Shown piece after piece: positions 37,042-46,191 of a DNA stretch of 64,000 nt. The notes under the pieces were generated by a model that searched no databases, was not told where the DNA came from, and saw only the letters and a list, made by a program, of their open reading frames with translations. The translations under genes were made by a program, and so were the position numbers. Source of the stretch: Saprospiraceae bacterium (GTDB lineage Bacteria > Bacteroidota > Bacteroidia > Chitinophagales > Saprospiraceae); the NCBI GenBank assembly GCA_016709995.1, contig JADJLQ010000001.1:1894001-1958000 (forward strand), written 5' to 3'. Numbering within the stretch: position 1 is the stretch's first letter; the number at the start of each line of letters is the position of its first letter.

Positions 37042-38052
37042 TTACTTAATGGGGTAAACGATCCTGGTCAACCATTTGGAAGTATCTTTTTCCATCATAG
37101 GATCTGTCATGTATTGCTCGATAGCCGGTGGAGACTGTACTAGTTTTTTTTCCTTCAAATAATCGTCAATTGCAAAATGAGCTTCACCCATTTTTTCAAA
37201 AGGGCCAAAATAATCGACGCATACCTCCTTACCTGCGGGTATAAGAAAAGTCTCAAATCCTGTTACAGTCGGGCTGCCTTTGACAGGCATAGCTGCTACC
37301 ATATCTGTCGTGCCGGTTTTTTCATCATAGGTATAAAATAACCCGGCCGGCATGCCATCCATTTCAAGGCCTGCTTTGCCAATAGCCTGACCTACTTTTG
37401 AAATATTGTCTTCAAAAAATTTAGGTACATCCTGAAAAGATACTGTCTTTCTTACTCCAACATAAGCTCGTCCAGGACTAACCATTTGCTTTACTTCATA
37501 TCCCCGGTATTTTTTGCTTGCATGAGCCTCCGCATATGTTTTTAATTTGGCCAGTCCCTTTTCATAATCTGGTCCTAAAAATTTTTCAACATTAAAAAAT
37601 AAACTCATTGCATTCCAGGGATATGGCGTTTCACTATCAAAAGACCAGGTCGCTTTAGTGCCCCCATTTTCACTGGCAATCTTAATACCTGATATGGCAG
37701 GCCCACCCATAGGACCTTCAAATAAAAGTTGTTGCTCTACATAAGCGGGGTCGTTTTTAGTCAAGGTCATACTGCCCTTGCCGACACTATTATTTCCAGA
37801 CCATATATATTTAGAGTTAATGGCCCCATCTTCTCCTTCCAACGTTACAGTCATATTGGGATCCAAATCCGCCCAGGGAGACCAGTTTTTGGTTTCGGAA
37901 AATTTTGATACAATATCCTGAATCTGTGAAGGATCTGCAGATATAGAAATCGATCTGTCTAAATGCATTTTCTTTGGGGCTATTAGACCTAAAATAAGAA
38001 AAACAGCAATCAGGGTGAGTAATAGTATGCCGATATACTTTAGCGCTTTCAT
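37042..38052 (-). CDS. SRPBCC domain plus GyrI-like effector-binding domain, membrane anchored
   Basis: About 336 residues from ATG 38052, which begins a membrane segment (YIGILLLTLIAVFLILGLIA). Residues about 35-165 look like a polyketide-cyclase/SRPBCC fold (LDRSISISADPSQIQDIV, FSETKNWSPWADLDPNM, TKATWSFDSETPYPW). Residues about 175-335 look like the GyrI/AraC effector-binding fold (YVGVRKTVSFQDVPKFF, CVDYFGPFEKM). This pairing is a known Bacteroidota arrangement and suggests binding of a small hydrophobic ligand. No DNA-binding part is present. Confidence 0.8.
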   Translation of the reverse strand: MKALKYIGILLLTLIAVFLILGLIAPKKMHLDRSISISADPSQIQDIVSKFSETKNWSPWADLDPNMTVTLEGEDGAINSKYIWSGNNSVGKGSMTLTKNDPAYVEQQLLFEGPMGGPAISGIKIASENGGTKATWSFDSETPYPWNAMSLFFNVEKFLGPDYEKGLAKLKTYAEAHASKKYRGYEVKQMVSPGRAYVGVRKTVSFQDVPKFFEDNISKVGQAIGKAGLEMDGMPAGLFYTYDEKTGTTDMVAAMPVKGSPTVTGFETFLIPAGKEVCVDYFGPFEKMGEAHFAIDDYLKEKKLVQSPPAIEQYMTDPMMEKDTSKWLTRIVYPIK

Positions 38053-38119
38053 AAAAATCAAGGTTTAAGTTTTATAAATAAAATTTGATTGAGTAAGGTT
38101 TTTGCAAAAAGGATACCCC

Positions 38120-38623
38120 TTAAGTTGCTAATCGACGCCACGCGAATCTGATCGCTATTAATAATCCGACTATGATTAAAATAACCTGCGAAAAGGGCAT
38201 ATAACTGAAGACATAGATACGGGTTTTGTCCAAAAACCACATAATCATCAGAATGGCAGTAATCATGATGATCAATCCGGTGATCTTGCCAAATCCCGGT
38301 ATATCATCCAAGGACACAAATTTTTTGATAATTAATAATGTGACTACCATAACTATAACTGGTAAAATCTGTGTATAAATATTCAAATCCCAGACACTTT
38401 GGCGCTCGAATAAGAAAAGATAGATATTGAACATAAAAGCAAAGATCCCTGGTACACAAACAAAATAAATCAAAAAGGAATATAAATACTTCCAGGGAGA
38501 CAGATGCCCCTCTCCTTTACTAAAAAAACCTGTCAATAAAGCGCTCAGGGGTACTGCAATAGCATAAAATAAGATAAGGCTAGGATTCGATGAAAGAAAA
38601 TCAAAAAATTGCTTTAAAGTCAT
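38120..38623 (-). CDS. Small polytopic membrane protein, function unknown
   Basis: A 167-residue protein with about five hydrophobic segments (starting near residues 14, 45, 83, 113 and 141) and a short basic C-terminus (FAWRRLAT). No family is recognised. It is the last gene of a minus-strand run after the biotin-carrier gene, 35 bases away. Confidence 0.6.
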   Translation of the reverse strand: MTLKQFFDFLSSNPSLILFYAIAVPLSALLTGFFSKGEGHLSPWKYLYSFLIYFVCVPGIFAFMFNIYLFLFERQSVWDLNIYTQILPVIVMVVTLLIIKKFVSLDDIPGFGKITGLIIMITAILMIMWFLDKTRIYVFSYMPFSQVILIIVGLLIAIRFAWRRLAT

Positions 38624-38658
38624 GACGCTTCTTTAAAATAAAGGTAATAATTGTAGGG

Positions 38659-39156
38659 TTACTCCATAAATCTGATCAAAATTTCTGATTTATCTACAGC
38701 TTCTCCTGATCGGAAGTGTATTGATTTTATCTTTGCGTCGATTGGTGACTTTATGACATTTTCCATTTTCATCGCTTCCAATACGATCAAAGACTGACCC
38801 ACTACCACCTCATCTCCCACACTGACATATACCTTTTTGATCATCCCAGGCATGGGAGAGATTATGTGATCTGCTTTTTTTGAAAGATGAGTTTCAAGCC
38901 CCATATCGGCCACCATCCTATCTATCTCCCTGACTATGTGCGCATTATGCTTTATTTGACCGATTTTGATCAAAAATGATCTATCTGAGGCATTATGCTC
39001 TAATACTTCCACTCTAAGTGGGATATGATCAATAATAACTGAATAATGGCCATGGCCATGGTTCATAATGGGCGCCTCTTGAATTTCAACCACAGAAAAC
39101 TCAGCCTGATCCACTTTAATGGAATGGGCTTGTTGTAGGTGGGTCATGAATGCCAT
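38659..39156 (-). CDS. Biotin carboxyl carrier (biotinyl-lipoyl) domain protein
   Basis: A 165-residue biotin carrier. The C-terminal biotinyl domain (about residues 98-165) has the biotin lysine Lys130 in VLEAMKMENVIKS and the usual PMPGMIKKVYVSVGDEV strand. The N-terminal 95 residues (VVEIQEAPIMNHGHGHYSVII) resemble the part that precedes the biotin domain in propionyl- or acyl-CoA carboxylase alpha chains. No carboxylase is encoded nearby. ATG 39147 is an alternative start that would give an exact ATGA overlap with the upstream gene. Confidence 0.85.
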   Translation of the reverse strand: MAFMTHLQQAHSIKVDQAEFSVVEIQEAPIMNHGHGHYSVIIDHIPLRVEVLEHNASDRSFLIKIGQIKHNAHIVREIDRMVADMGLETHLSKKADHIISPMPGMIKKVYVSVGDEVVVGQSLIVLEAMKMENVIKSPIDAKIKSIHFRSGEAVDKSEILIRFME

Positions 39157-39527
39157 CGAGCAAGAATTGACATAAAATAAACTTCAAATATGGTATAAAA
39201 AAGGTAAGATATCAGAAATCCAATCACCTGTTGAATAAATATGGGTGAAATCAATCTATCATAAATGATGACAATTCCGATCGTAAGTGCCAGCTTAAGC
39301 AATATCATACCAATGATGACGGAAGTAAATTTGTTTTTATCGGGCGAGGTTGCTGTGCTTCTTCCCAGATGATAGATGAGAATAGAAAAAACAAGAAAAA
39401 ACAAGAGTCCAAAGAAAGGAAAATACCCCGCCTCAATATGTGAAAAATGATATAGTGCCCATAGGGTACTTCCTGCGCACAGCGTTACTGCCATCAAAAC
39501 GAAATAAAAATTTCTTATTTCTATCAT
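39144..39527 (-). CDS. Four-helix membrane protein in AtpI-like position
   Basis: A 127-residue protein with four hydrophobic segments, beginning RNFYFVLMAVTLCAGSTL. Its size, topology and position directly after an AtpZ-like gene suggest an ATP synthase subunit I-type protein, but no diagnostic motif is visible. It overlaps the upstream gene by 4 bases and the biotin-carrier gene by up to 13, so the three are probably co-translated. Confidence 0.65.
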   Translation of the reverse strand: MIEIRNFYFVLMAVTLCAGSTLWALYHFSHIEAGYFPFFGLLFFLVFSILIYHLGRSTATSPDKNKFTSVIIGMILLKLALTIGIVIIYDRLISPIFIQQVIGFLISYLFYTIFEVYFMSILARWHS

Positions 39528-39739
39528 TTTTGATTTAAGCTCTTGATAAGTTTGGCAAAATAACCTGTAAAAAAAATAAATGCAAGGAGAATAGTAAAAT
39601 AAGGTTTAGCAGTATGTGTCCATTTATCAACCCAGGTACCAATAAACAATCCTACTCCAATAAATGCAGCCATTTCAAATGCCATTCCAGAATACTTCAG
39701 GATGTCATTTGGGTTGCTGTGTGGATCTTTATTTGCCAA
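39524..39739 (-). CDS. AtpZ/AtpI family protein
   Basis: A 71-residue protein with two helices: YSGMAFEMAAFIGVGLFIGTWVD, then a short polar hairpin, then YFTILLAFIFFTGYFAKLI. This is the AtpZ pattern, usually encoded just before the F-type ATP synthase Fo genes and linked to Mg2+/Ca2+ transport or Fo assembly. Here no atp genes are nearby. It is sandwiched between the bactofilin and the AtpI-like gene. Confidence 0.8.
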   Translation of the reverse strand: MANKDPHSNPNDILKYSGMAFEMAAFIGVGLFIGTWVDKWTHTAKPYFTILLAFIFFTGYFAKLIKSLNQK

Positions 39740-39756
39740 CCTAATTTTGAAATACT

Positions 39757-40191
39757 TTATTCCACTTCCTGATAGATACCGTTTGAAGATTTCTCAGTAA
39801 TCATCTCATTTTTCATCAGGCAGGATACATTAAATACGGCACCTGAATGGACGACTAATTTGTCAGTATTTATATCACCTTTGATATTGGCAGATTCTTT
39901 CACTTGAAGCGAATCTCTTACGGTCAAAATCCCGGTAAAATGACCTTCAATCACTGCATTTTCACATTCAATATCACCATCTACCAACCCGGTTGGGCCG
40001 ATAATAACCTTACTATCACAAGTGAGCGACCCTTTTAATGTGCCGTCAATACGGACATCATGCTCACAATGTATTTTGCCATCTATTTTGGTACCATGCA
40101 CTATACTATTTAAGGCAGAGGAAGTGCCATTGGAAGAGGTGGTTTTGGTGGGTGTAGTGGTTACAGTTTCAGTTTTCTTTGATCCGAACAT
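39757..40191 (-). CDS. Bactofilin
   Basis: Polymer-forming cytoskeletal protein of 144 residues with a bactofilin (DUF583) beta-helix core: GTKIDGKIHCEHDVRIDG, LKGSLTCDSKVIIGPTG and HFTGILTVRDSLQVKES mark successive turns. A Ser/Thr-rich N-terminus (TVTTTPTKTTSSNGTSS) and a short C-terminus flank it. It heads the minus-strand run bactofilin-AtpZ-AtpI-like-biotin carrier. Confidence 0.92.
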   Translation of the reverse strand: MFGSKKTETVTTTPTKTTSSNGTSSALNSIVHGTKIDGKIHCEHDVRIDGTLKGSLTCDSKVIIGPTGLVDGDIECENAVIEGHFTGILTVRDSLQVKESANIKGDINTDKLVVHSGAVFNVSCLMKNEMITEKSSNGIYQEVE

Positions 40192-40322
40192 ACTTTTTGG
40201 GTTTAGAAAATTATAAAAAACGATTAAAATAATAATCTTTCAATATAACAAGTTCTATGCCGAAAAGAGGCATAAAAAAAGTCATAAACAGGGATCAAAA
40301 ATTTGTCGGAGTTGCAATATCA

Positions 40323-41360
40323 CTAAAAAGTAGGACAATATACGCCCCTACTGTTAGAACCATCACAAATATTATATATTAACGATATCTCGAAAGCCCC
40401 ATTTCCATTGCTGGCGGGACGCAAACTAGAGATATTTAAGTCATAGCTCAAGCCAATACCATATTGGTTAAAGTCAAACCTGGAGGATACAATGACGGCA
40501 TCGGTGGTAAAAGGTTTGTCGTAATGATTGGCCAGTCTTACCCAGGCTCCAAATTGAAATGACTGTTCAAAATCAGTTGATTTTTGAGTTATGAACTTGG
40601 CACTACTGCCTAAGTTAAGTTCAAAAGCAGTACCTTGTTTAAACATCACTATCCCGGGAACAATATGGAGATTATTTTTCAATGCAAGCTCACCACCTGC
40701 ATGCGCAGTAATCTTATTGGTCAATGGAACAATTCGATCATTGCTAAAAGATTGATTAGGTTGATTTAAATGGCTATAGGCTACTCCACCATAAAAGTTA
40801 TTGTCTCCCAATACGCTGAACCACAATAGCCCTACATTAAGGTCGGCAAAAATGAATTGGTCTCTATCCAGCGCCTCCCCAGGCAAAGTGGGGTCAAAAC
40901 CACCCTGTCCATCATGCTGGCTACCATATTGAGCTTTGGTAAAGTCTATACTCCTTGAAGCAGCTCCAATGTCAAATCCGGCAGCCAGGTAATGAGAATT
41001 GGTTCGACTACCGGCCATGCGTTTGCTAAAAGAACCTGACAATTTGCCTTGTATGGTACCAAAGTTGAGCTGACCTGCGACATCCCCCCAAAATCCTCCC
41101 CCAATCCCAAAATAATCGTACCTGCCAACCGGGATTTTTTGGTCATAAGTTGCAGAATACGTGTTATAGGCGTTGGACCGAAGTACACTGGCCCACTGAT
41201 TGCGAAAATTGCCGATAAACCTTTTATTACAATTCATGACCCCTGTGAGCGCTGGATTCAAATTAAGGGGTGACATGTAAAACTGGGAGAAATGTATGTC
41301 CTGGGCTGTCATCAGAAACCCAAAACACACCAAAGTAAAAGCGAAAATTATTTTTTTCAT
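40323..41360 (-). CDS. PorP/SprF family outer membrane protein
   Basis: Type IX secretion-associated beta-barrel of the PorP/SprF family, about 345 residues from ATG 41360. The signal peptide is MKKIIFAFTLVCFGFLMTAQ. The immediately following QDIHFSQFYMSPLNLNPALTG is the family signature, and LGLLWF/GGVAYSHLNQPNQSF-type strands follow. Such proteins help attach or export T9SS substrates such as adhesins. TACTTTTA upstream on the minus strand, one base off the -7 box and with TTTG 16 bases before it, is a plausible promoter. Confidence 0.92.
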   Translation of the reverse strand: MKKIIFAFTLVCFGFLMTAQDIHFSQFYMSPLNLNPALTGVMNCNKRFIGNFRNQWASVLRSNAYNTYSATYDQKIPVGRYDYFGIGGGFWGDVAGQLNFGTIQGKLSGSFSKRMAGSRTNSHYLAAGFDIGAASRSIDFTKAQYGSQHDGQGGFDPTLPGEALDRDQFIFADLNVGLLWFSVLGDNNFYGGVAYSHLNQPNQSFSNDRIVPLTNKITAHAGGELALKNNLHIVPGIVMFKQGTAFELNLGSSAKFITQKSTDFEQSFQFGAWVRLANHYDKPFTTDAVIVSSRFDFNQYGIGLSYDLNISSLRPASNGNGAFEISLIYNICDGSNSRGVYCPTF

Positions 41361-41495
41361 TCGAATCCAGTCAATTAACGGTAAAAGTAAAAAATATTGG
41401 TTAAGCAAACTGTTAAAAAAGCTCAATTTGAGTCACCAGCCAAGATCCATGCCAAACAAATCAATTATCCACAAATAACGCTAACCGAGGGTTAG

Positions 41496-42230
41496 TTATT
41501 TTCGTTTGCCAATTTCCACCCCAACATAAAAATTGATAAAATAGGCAGTATTCGGTGTTTCTACCATTATAGGGATTTTTCTGGCATAAACATCGATGAG
41601 CATACCGGCTTCTAATGCTTTTACAAATTGCTCTTGCTCACCAAAGGAAAAATTAAGCGAGGCTTTGCCTTGTATACCGGGTATAATACCCAGATGGGTA
41701 ATACCTTTCAAAAAAGAAGAAGAGCCGGCGATGCTGTTTAAATCCAAAAAATCTGCTTTAGTCTCCTCGGAGTATCTTTCGGCTTCAATTTTATAGCGGT
41801 CGCCATCGTACTTCCTGATATCAAGATAATAAGGTTTGGTGATGCCTAATGCAGGACCCGCTTCGTACGAAAGCGCTACAGCCACTCCTTTTCTTTTTGC
41901 TTTCTCGGAGAAATATCTTTTGGCTCCTAATCCTCCCCGGAGTGCATAAAATGAATTCTGCTTGCCATATACAAAGCCATTTGCACTGGGTATATTATGC
42001 AGGATGGATTGGGTACGGAGGCTCTGATGATATTCTTTAGGATGTTTGAGCGATCCGAAATCAATATGATAATAAGTCGTCAGATAATACTTTTTAATAA
42101 TGCCTTTTCTGTAACCGATATTAAAGCCGGATGAATGAATGCCTCCCAGGAACGATTGCTCCTCTGTATACAATACCCCCGAATAACTATAGTCCATCTG
42201 GCGAGGTTGAATAGTAGTCTGACCGATCAT
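41496..42230 (-). CDS. Probable outer membrane beta-barrel protein, start uncertain
   Basis: A 244-residue protein from ATG 42230, rich in alternating hydrophobic and aromatic residues and ending in FYVGVEIGKRK, resembling small Bacteroidota outer-membrane proteins. No specific family is recognised. The called start lacks a signal peptide. However, the frame stays open upstream to about 42293 and encodes a hydrophobic run ending in LLLFLGC, a good lipoprotein-like signal, without any ATG, GTG or TTG. The true start may therefore be a rare codon, or a base may be missing. It precedes PorP on the same strand. Confidence 0.6.
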   Translation of the reverse strand: MIGQTTIQPRQMDYSYSGVLYTEEQSFLGGIHSSGFNIGYRKGIIKKYYLTTYYHIDFGSLKHPKEYHQSLRTQSILHNIPSANGFVYGKQNSFYALRGGLGAKRYFSEKAKRKGVAVALSYEAGPALGITKPYYLDIRKYDGDRYKIEAERYSEETKADFLDLNSIAGSSSFLKGITHLGIIPGIQGKASLNFSFGEQEQFVKALEAGMLIDVYARKIPIMVETPNTAYFINFYVGVEIGKRK

Positions 42231-42400
42231 CCTAAAACAACCCAGAAATAATAATAATATGATACTGTAAATCCTCAGAAGAAATAAATTCAGGCTTTAA
42301 ATATAGGTGTCTTACACTTCAGATGCAAATAATTGAATCCAAAGTTTTAAAGTCTAGCTTGCAGACAGATCTACCATCTATTCCTTAAATTGCGAGATAA

Positions 42401-43582
42401 ATGCAAAAAATAAGCCGCACGTTTTGGATCGTAGTCTCCGCCTGCATCGGCATCTATCTGATCTACTATTTTTCTGATCTGGTGAGCTTTATCCTGGCAT
42501 CCTGGCTTTTGTCGATGTTGGGTCAGCCTATCATGCATTTTTTATTGTACCGGTTAAAGCTGAAAAAATTTTCATGGGGAACTTCGATCAGTGCTATCAT
42601 TACAATCATCCTTTATATAGCTCTAATTGTAATGATAGGAGTACTTTTTATCCCTATCATCATTGAACAAGGATCTCATCTGGCCAATATTGATTATGAT
42701 AAAATTGCCAATTCGCTTCAGGTGCCCATCACCTATATAAATCAAAAGCTTCAAAATATCGGGCTCATTTCATCTGAGCAAAGCGTGATGGACCAGCTAA
42801 AAGAGATTGTCCAGAAATGGTTTAAACCAGATCGATTGTCAAACGTATTTGGCTCTATCCTCAAAATCGGAAGCAACCTTACGCTGGCTATTGGATCGAT
42901 CATATTTATTACTTTCTTTTTTCTCCAGGAGTCCGGTTTGTTTCAAGAGTATCTGGTAGCCATCGTACCCAAACGCCATGAAAACAAAATCCTGCACGTA
43001 TTGGAAGACTCCAGTAAATTGTTGCGCCGATACTTTGGAGGGATTCTCATTCAAATTACGTTTTTCTGCCTGGTATGTTATATCATTCTGAACATACTTG
43101 GCGTAGGCAATGCATTGTTGATTAGTTTTTTCGCCGGGATCATGAATGTTATACCCTATGTCGGTCCACTCATAGCTATGGGGTTTGCTGCATTTATCAC
43201 CATCACCAGTAGTGTCGGGTTAGATTTTAACCAATTCATTTTGCCTTTGAGCATTAGATCTATTGCGGCCATCTTTGGCACTCAATTAATAGACAATTGG
43301 CTGATACAACCATTTTTATTTTCCAAGACAGTCAAAGCCCATCCGCTGGAGATATTTATTGTGATACTCGTCAGTGCCAAAATCGGAGGAATCACCGGCA
43401 TGGTTCTGGCCATCCCTGCTTATACTATATTGAGAGTGGTCGCAAAAGCGTTCTTGAGTGAATACAAAATCGTAAAAAAAATCACCGAAGAAATGGATTC
43501 AGAGCCATCTTTACATACCGATGCTACAGACATGAGTGTTAGAGACCAAAATAATAGTGAAGATGTAGCCGCTCATTTGTAA
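42401..43582 (+). CDS. AI-2E family transporter (UPF0118 permease)
   Basis: A 393-residue inner membrane protein of the AI-2 exporter/PerM superfamily. About eight hydrophobic segments are visible, with the long polar stretch between the third and fourth (residues about 95-155) typical of the family. The family motifs AGIMNVIPYVGPLIAMG and the C-terminal IGGITGMVLAIPAYTILRV are present. The substrate of most members is not known. It converges on the HMG-CoA reductase gene with a 9-base gap. Confidence 0.9.
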   Translation: MQKISRTFWIVVSACIGIYLIYYFSDLVSFILASWLLSMLGQPIMHFLLYRLKLKKFSWGTSISAIITIILYIALIVMIGVLFIPIIIEQGSHLANIDYDKIANSLQVPITYINQKLQNIGLISSEQSVMDQLKEIVQKWFKPDRLSNVFGSILKIGSNLTLAIGSIIFITFFFLQESGLFQEYLVAIVPKRHENKILHVLEDSSKLLRRYFGGILIQITFFCLVCYIILNILGVGNALLISFFAGIMNVIPYVGPLIAMGFAAFITITSSVGLDFNQFILPLSIRSIAAIFGTQLIDNWLIQPFLFSKTVKAHPLEIFIVILVSAKIGGITGMVLAIPAYTILRVVAKAFLSEYKIVKKITEEMDSEPSLHTDATDMSVRDQNNSEDVAAHL

Positions 43583-43591
43583 TCAAAGAAT

Positions 43592-44920
43592 TTATGAATT
43601 GCGCAGCAAATCTAAAAAGGCTCTTACACTATTGACTGATACAGTTTTGTCCATAAAATAAATAGTGGCTTTTTCTTTCTCCTCCGAAGAGGCCTGCACC
43701 TGGGACAAAATATTATTGAGATGCATTTTCATATGCCCTTGTTGAATTCCGGTGGTCACCAAAGATCGGATGGCCGCAAAATTTTGTATAAGGCCCGATG
43801 CAGCTATGATCATCATCAACTCATTGGCTCCCGGATTATCCATGAGCTCCAGGGAACGTTTTGCGATGGGATGTAAACTTGTCAGACCACCGATGGTCCC
43901 GATGGCCAACGGGAGTTCCATCCAAAACTTAAAGACGCCTTGATCTATACTGCAACTACTCAGGCTTTTATAAGTACCACTTCGTGAAGCATAGGTATGT
44001 CCACAGGCTTCAATGGCCCGAAAATCATTGCCTGTAGCCAATGCCACAGCGTCAATCCCATTAAATATGCCTTTGTTATGAGTACAAGCTCTATAAGCAT
44101 CAACTTGAGCAATTCGTATTGCATGATAGAACCGTTCTGCAAAAGTGATGCTATCTATATCACCTGCAAAATCACCAAGTTCGGTGATCGGGCATTCCAC
44201 CCAAACCTTCACTACACAATCAGGCGTATAATTGGACAAAATAGACATGATCACATCCAACTCTCTTTCTGCAGGCAACAGCAAGGGTGAAGTTTTAAAA
44301 AAATTCTGAATGGTTCCAGAAAAGATTTCGAGGACAGTATTAATAAAATTAGCCCCCATTGAATCCCGGGTATCAAATTCAGCAAAAAGCTGATACAGCC
44401 CAGGTTCTTGAGAAGAAAATGACTTCCAGCTCAAAGACAATAAGCCACCGCCACGACTTTTCATGGATGCCATGGCTTCTTCTGATTCTTCTATCAGTCT
44501 CGATTTTAGCGAATCAAATATTTCGGCAAACCTGGACTCGGTACCACTCCAGTAAAAATGTACATGTCCTATTTTACGGGTATCTATCACTTTGGCATGG
44601 ATGCCTCCACGATCCATCCAAAATTTTGCAGCGTGTGATGCAGCTGCGACGACACTACTTTCTTCCGTCACCATCGGCACACAATAGGTCACTCCGTTGA
44701 GCACAAAATTGGGGACGACTCCTAGCGGGAGAGGATAATTACTGATCGTGTTTTCACTGATGCCATCGATAACTTCCTGTTGATTTTCGTCCGTCAACCA
44801 ATAAGATTTTAACTCATGCATTACTACTTCAGGATCTTTAAAAAAATTCTCCACCAACCATTTGATTTTACCCACCTTGGACAGTTTAGAAAATCCGGCA
44901 ATAGTTTTATGCGCATCCAT
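43592..44920 (-). CDS. mvaA: Hydroxymethylglutaryl-CoA reductase, class II
   Basis: Class II HMG-CoA reductase, about 442 residues, acting on HMG-CoA/mevalonate. Motifs: ENTISNYPLPLGVVPNF, PMVTEESSVVAAASHAAKFW, DSMGANFINTVLE and NKGIFNGIDAVALATGNDF, the last with the catalytic Asp region. The start at ATG 44920 leaves a 16-base gap after the isomerase gene; the frame is open further upstream but would overlap it. Its neighbour is isopentenyl-diphosphate isomerase type 2, so in this organism it probably works in the biosynthetic mevalonate pathway despite the class often being called degradative. Confidence 0.93.
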   Translation of the reverse strand: MDAHKTIAGFSKLSKVGKIKWLVENFFKDPEVVMHELKSYWLTDENQQEVIDGISENTISNYPLPLGVVPNFVLNGVTYCVPMVTEESSVVAAASHAAKFWMDRGGIHAKVIDTRKIGHVHFYWSGTESRFAEIFDSLKSRLIEESEEAMASMKSRGGGLLSLSWKSFSSQEPGLYQLFAEFDTRDSMGANFINTVLEIFSGTIQNFFKTSPLLLPAERELDVIMSILSNYTPDCVVKVWVECPITELGDFAGDIDSITFAERFYHAIRIAQVDAYRACTHNKGIFNGIDAVALATGNDFRAIEACGHTYASRSGTYKSLSSCSIDQGVFKFWMELPLAIGTIGGLTSLHPIAKRSLELMDNPGANELMMIIAASGLIQNFAAIRSLVTTGIQQGHMKMHLNNILSQVQASSEEKEKATIYFMDKTVSVNSVRAFLDLLRNS

Positions 44921-44936
44921 TAGTACCCTTATTTGA

Positions 44937-45968
44937 TCAACGAACTTCCAAATAGTTGTTTGCAATCTGAAACCCCCTGACTTGCCCTTTGACATAGTCA
45001 TAGAGCTGACTATATCCTTGCCTGGCCGGCCCTAAAAGACCTGAAGCCTGGCCATAAGCTGCAGGATAGTTTAGTTTTTGTATAAGATGATATCCGTCTA
45101 AAAAGTTTTTGATTCCCCCGGAAATGATGAACGATTTGCATTTCATTTTGGACTTAAGTGTCGCACCAATGATGTTAACCATTTCTACCATTTCAATAGC
45201 GGTATGTCCTACCTGACTCAAGGCGGAAAACTCCTCTGCAGCAGTCGATTTTGCTCTTTTTAATTCAAGTATAGAAAAATTGGTTCCGCCCAAAGCTGCA
45301 AATTCAATAGCCTCCAATGGCAATCTAAGCAGCGACTCAAGACTTTTGGGGCCCATCCCCTGCCCTACTTCCTTGACTATGACCGGAACCTTCAGATGAC
45401 GGAGCGCGAGCCTGATTGTTTCCAATGGAGATTTACTGATATCATCTCCTTCGGGTTGCAATAACTCCTGTAAAGGATTGACATGTATGATCAATCCATC
45501 GGCTTCTAATTTTGTGATCAATCTAATTACTTTACCCCAATCTTCATTTTTGGCTATTTGCTCCAATTGAGCGATGCCAAGATTGGCAAAAAGAGGAGTC
45601 TCATCACCCAGGATAGGTCTTACATGAAAATCTTTAAAATATTGGTCGTCATCTAATATAATGCGACAGGAGCCCAGCCCCATACCCAAGCCAAACTCCT
45701 TACTGACTTTGGCTAGCCTGGTATTAATCTCCCTGGCTGAGGCAGTACCCCCAGTCATCGAAGACACCCATAAAGGGAAGCGCATGGATTTTGAAGCCAA
45801 ATAAAATGGTGGGATCTCAGAATGTCCGGGATGTGCTCTGATCAAGGGTTCATAATAAAATCGAGTATCAGCCATAGAAGGCAATATCTGCGAATCCATG
45901 GCAAGCTGGATATGATCTTTTTTGCGTTGATCCAGTTTTTCTCCGGGAGATGTACTCTTTTTATTCAT
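44937..45968 (-). CDS. fni: Isopentenyl-diphosphate Delta-isomerase, type 2
   Basis: FMN-dependent IPP/DMAPP isomerase, 343 residues. The family segments PLWVSSMTGGTASAREINT, GMGLGSCRIILDD, HVNPLQELLQPEGD, VPVIVKEVGQGMG and FAALGGTNFSILE are in the expected order. It is co-directional with the class II HMG-CoA reductase 16 bases downstream, together supplying isoprenoid precursors by the mevalonate route. Confidence 0.93.
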   Translation of the reverse strand: MNKKSTSPGEKLDQRKKDHIQLAMDSQILPSMADTRFYYEPLIRAHPGHSEIPPFYLASKSMRFPLWVSSMTGGTASAREINTRLAKVSKEFGLGMGLGSCRIILDDDQYFKDFHVRPILGDETPLFANLGIAQLEQIAKNEDWGKVIRLITKLEADGLIIHVNPLQELLQPEGDDISKSPLETIRLALRHLKVPVIVKEVGQGMGPKSLESLLRLPLEAIEFAALGGTNFSILELKRAKSTAAEEFSALSQVGHTAIEMVEMVNIIGATLKSKMKCKSFIISGGIKNFLDGYHLIQKLNYPAAYGQASGLLGPARQGYSQLYDYVKGQVRGFQIANNYLEVR

Positions 45969-46128
45969 CAGATTGGCTGCAAAAATCGTAAAATATATCC
46001 CAAATAATGCATTTCTATCAAGCCTTAAGGCAATTCAAAATGGCAATTGATACCTAAACAGGATAAGAATAAAATAGTTCATCCTCATTAAAAAGCGGTC
46101 AAAGGGCTACTGGCGAAATAGAATTACC

Positions 46129-46172
46129 TCAAAAAAACAACCCCGGCTTACACGTAGCAGGCCGGGGTTGTT
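46129..46172 (-). terminator. Rho-independent terminator of the rplM-rpsI-rpsB-tsf operon
   Basis: Perfect 12-bp GC-rich stem AACAACCCCGGC / GCCGGGGTTGTT (46136-46147 and 46161-46172) with a 13-base loop; on the minus strand it is followed by a T run. It lies 20 bases after the tsf stop. Confidence 0.92.
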
Positions 46173-46191
46173 TAATTATTGTAAGCAGACA

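Noticed and set aside
40256..40274. Hairpin TATGCC / GGCATA between PorP and bactofilin genes
   Set aside because: The T run is on the wrong side for the direction of the flanking minus-strand genes, so it is not a terminator for them.
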